From Cruorifilaria tuberocauda (Eukaryota > Nematoda > Chromadorea > Rhabditida > Onchocercidae), in contig JABVXU010000541.1 of the NCBI GenBank assembly GCA_013365365.1, positions 1 to 36,021 of the forward strand: a stretch of DNA of 36,021 nt, read 5' to 3'. This document shows positions 34,405 to 36,021 of the stretch, in pieces. Position numbers and translations under genes: made by a program. Numbering within the stretch: position 1 is the stretch's first letter; the number at the start of each line of letters is the position of its first letter. The notes under the pieces were generated by a model. The model worked only from the letters and a program-made list of their open reading frames with translations. It did not search any database and had not been told where the DNA came from.

Positions 34405-34491
34405 CATTCTCCGCCCTGTCTCCGATCCTCTTTCCGCCCATTTCATCTTTCTGTAAAATCAAAATGATCAATTTGAAATGAATGCCCGCCA
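34405..34491 (+). promoter_or_regulatory. GC-rich patch with two CCGCCC boxes and a possible start exon
   Basis: CCGCCC occurs at 34411-34416 and 34434-34439, inside the least AT-rich 50 bases of this region. About 40 bases on, ATG AAT GCC CGC CA at 34478-34491 is followed by GTAAGA, a strong donor. If real, this would be a first coding exon MNAR plus a split codon. The phase fits the exon at 35346-35387 and then 35778. It lies about 1.3 kb upstream of the Toll-like exon and is the best promoter/start candidate I can see for that gene, but the resulting peptide lacks an obvious signal sequence. Confidence 0.3.
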
Positions 34492-34502
34492 GTAAGAACA
34501 AT

Positions 34503-34700
34503 CAACCATTTTTCTTTCCTGCTATTCAATTGATCTTACTAATGATAATCAATCTTTATCAGAATTATTACTGATAACTAATCAGTTTCTTCACTAGTAA
34601 GATCAAACTCAATTCAACCATTTTTCTACCCTACTATTCAATTGATCACTACTGATAACAAATCAGTTTCTTTATCACAATACTTTTTCATTTGTTAGCA
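34503..34700. repeat. 112-bp tandem duplication
   Basis: CAACCATTTTTCT followed by ACTATTCAATTGATC-like and ACTGATAAC-AATCAGTTTCTT blocks occurs at 34503 and again at 34615. Copy 2 is shorter by an internal deletion. Confidence 0.8.
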
Positions 34701-35345
34701 ATCTCAATTCAATTAAAAAGCCTAATTTATCATTCCTATCATTTATTTATCGATAGATAAGCAAGAAAAATTACTGTAAGTAAATATTATCAATTCTGTC
34801 ATGTATGTATTTGTATATGATATTATTGCTTCAATTCTTCTTTTCGATTCTTCTCTCTTCAAAAAAAAAAAAGAAAAAATAATGAAAATTTTCATTTCTT
34901 GAATTTTTCTATAATTAAAAATTTTTTAAATTGATTAATCAATTTATTTTCAAGGAACATTTCGTAAAATTATGCATGTTAAAAGAAATAAATCTTGCTT
35001 CCTTACCTTATTTCCTCTATATTTTCTATCAAAAAATTTATCATAGTTTCGTATTATTCCATATTTCGTTAGAATCTATTAATCTTATCATATCCAATTC
35101 ATTTCCGATATCAATTATCAATCCAGTTATCATATTATTACTTCTAATTCATATCAAACAAAATGATAAAAATCACTTACCACTCTCTTTTATTTTTATC
35201 TCACATGATATCAGTTGGCACTTTTATCAGTTCTTGAATTCCAACTAATAATATTTTGTTCATTTTCTCTTTTCTCTTTCAAATTTACATTTCAAAAATG
35301 GCAATTTCATCTCACAAAACAGTTTATTTATTTGTTTGTTTTCAG

Positions 35346-35479
35346 GAAAGTCAATTCCGTACAAAAACCGGAAAAGGAAATGCTAAAGTAAAAGGAATAA
35401 AACTTCCTGAAAGAGTTCATTTACTCGGAGCTCTTTATTATTACTATAATATACTTATTTATCACGTATACTTATGGAT
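35346..35479 (+). CDS. Probable upstream exon of the Toll-like gene; end and frame uncertain
   Basis: A strong acceptor TTTTCAG ends at 35345 and is followed by DNA of exon-like composition. There are two models. (a) An exon of 134 bp read as ESQFRTKTGKGNAKVKGIKL and onward, through a hydrophobic segment (VHLLGALYYYYNILIYHVYLW) that could serve as a signal peptide, ending TGGAT|GTAACC. It joins the exon at 35778 in phase to give ...LWMCTCIP. (b) A shorter exon 35346-35387 ending AAA|GTAAAA, read one frame over (KVNSVQKPEKEMLK), also in phase with 35778 and with the candidate start exon at 34478-34491. An unspliced start from the ATG at 35299 is a third option. Model (a) supplies the secretion signal expected for a receptor; model (b) has the better donors. 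Confidence 0.45.
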
Positions 35480-35777
35480 GTAACCGATTTTCAAATACTG
35501 CTTATTCTATTGTATTCCTATCTACAATCTGTTATAACAATCAAATTCAATCATTTCGATTGTCCAAGAAGGTTTAATTAAAAAAAGTTTGTATGCAAAA
35601 AAAAAAAAAGTAAGAGCGAAAGTAAAAGTAAAAATATTTTATAAAATAAGAGTAAACAAATAAAATAAATTTTTCCATCATATGTTTTGTAGTTTTTAAA
35701 ATTTTCTCAAAATTATAACTATTTCATGATTCGTTTACAGTTAAATTATTATGATAATAATGATTAATTGTTCACAG

Positions 35778-36018
35778 GTGCACCTGTATTCCGGATGTAG
35801 CTGAACCGGATCGTTTTGTTATAAATTGTAAATGGTCATCAACAACAATAACATCTACCAATAAATGGAAACAACAATTATTCGCTCAATTTCCATTAAA
35901 TATTACAAAAACTCTTAGCATTGAATGTGATGATAATTCCTCGCTCACAACGATACCAATTATTTTTGATGAAAATTTATTTAACGGATTTAAAAATTTA
36001 CAAAATTTACGAATACAG
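35778..36018 (+). CDS. Exon of a Toll-like leucine-rich-repeat receptor, N-terminal ectodomain (3' partial)
   Basis: The exon is bounded by TTCACAG before 35778 and by CAG|GTA at 36018; it starts after two bases of a codon and ends in phase 0. It encodes 80 residues. CTCIPDVAEPDRFVINC looks like a cysteine-bounded LRR N-terminal cap (C-x-C-x13-C). After a Ser/Thr/Asn linker comes FPLNITKTLSIEC, then SSLTTIPIIFDENLFNGFKN and LQNLRIQ. The pattern of a cysteine-ended strand, a short linker, then F-x-G-F/L-x2-L-x2-L-x-I at the first repeat is the layout of Toll-family ectodomains such as nematode TOL-1 and insect Toll-2/6/7/8. Such proteins are type I membrane receptors for development and immunity. 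The TIR domain and most repeats would lie beyond the window. Other LRR receptors cannot be excluded from 80 residues. Confidence 0.6.
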
Positions 36019-36021
36019 GTA

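Noticed and set aside
34931..35248. 105-codon plus-strand hydrophobic frame
   Set aside because: Codon content is what AT-rich non-coding DNA gives (I, S, L, F, N). It lacks a donor in a usable position, and the strong acceptor at 35345 starts the better exon. A role as an upstream exon cannot be fully excluded.

Overview
The window is very AT-rich, with many homopolymer runs, (CT)n and (TG)n microsatellites, minisatellites and small palindromes. Its genes have small exons (68-241 bp) and short introns with GT...TTTCAG-type splice sites. This looks like an animal nuclear genome, most likely a nematode, perhaps a filarial or other spirurid worm. That placement is inference: it rests on intron style, composition and the gene families, not on a database match. 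No bacterial-type operon, transposase, rRNA, tRNA or CRISPR is visible. Most long open frames in the window run through simple repeats and are not genes.

Layout. (1) Positions 1-1133 hold the last two exons of a plus-strand gene that enters from the left. It encodes a Q/P-rich, low-complexity C-terminus that I do not recognise. (2) Positions 1134-2954 lie between two convergent gene ends and contain a long imperfect hairpin. (3) Positions 2955-4924, minus strand, hold seven exons with fully consistent phases. They encode the C-terminal 274 residues of an LSD1/KDM1-type flavin amine oxidase (histone lysine demethylase), including the FAD-proximal Lys and the FAGEHT and HGAYLSGLREAGRIAD motifs. 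The N-terminal half (SWIRM, FAD Rossmann fold, tower) was not found. (4) About 4.9-34.4 kb has no gene I can establish. It holds minisatellites with periods of 32, 34, 39, 57 and 126 bp, a roughly 300-bp tandem duplication, several hairpins including one with a perfect 30-bp stem, and about a dozen (CT)n tracts nearly all in one orientation. A few low-confidence exon-like islands lie on the minus strand (27.9, 29.0 and 30.6 kb). (5) From about 34.4 kb to the end is the 5' part of a plus-strand gene. Its exon at 35778-36018 encodes a cysteine-flanked N-terminal cap and first leucine-rich repeat resembling the Toll receptor family. The gene continues past the window.

The three genes belong to different processes and show no operon relationship. 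The main questions are where the 5' half of the LSD1 gene lies, whether the 30-kb gap is intron, regulatory or intergenic DNA, and what the palindromes and minisatellites are.
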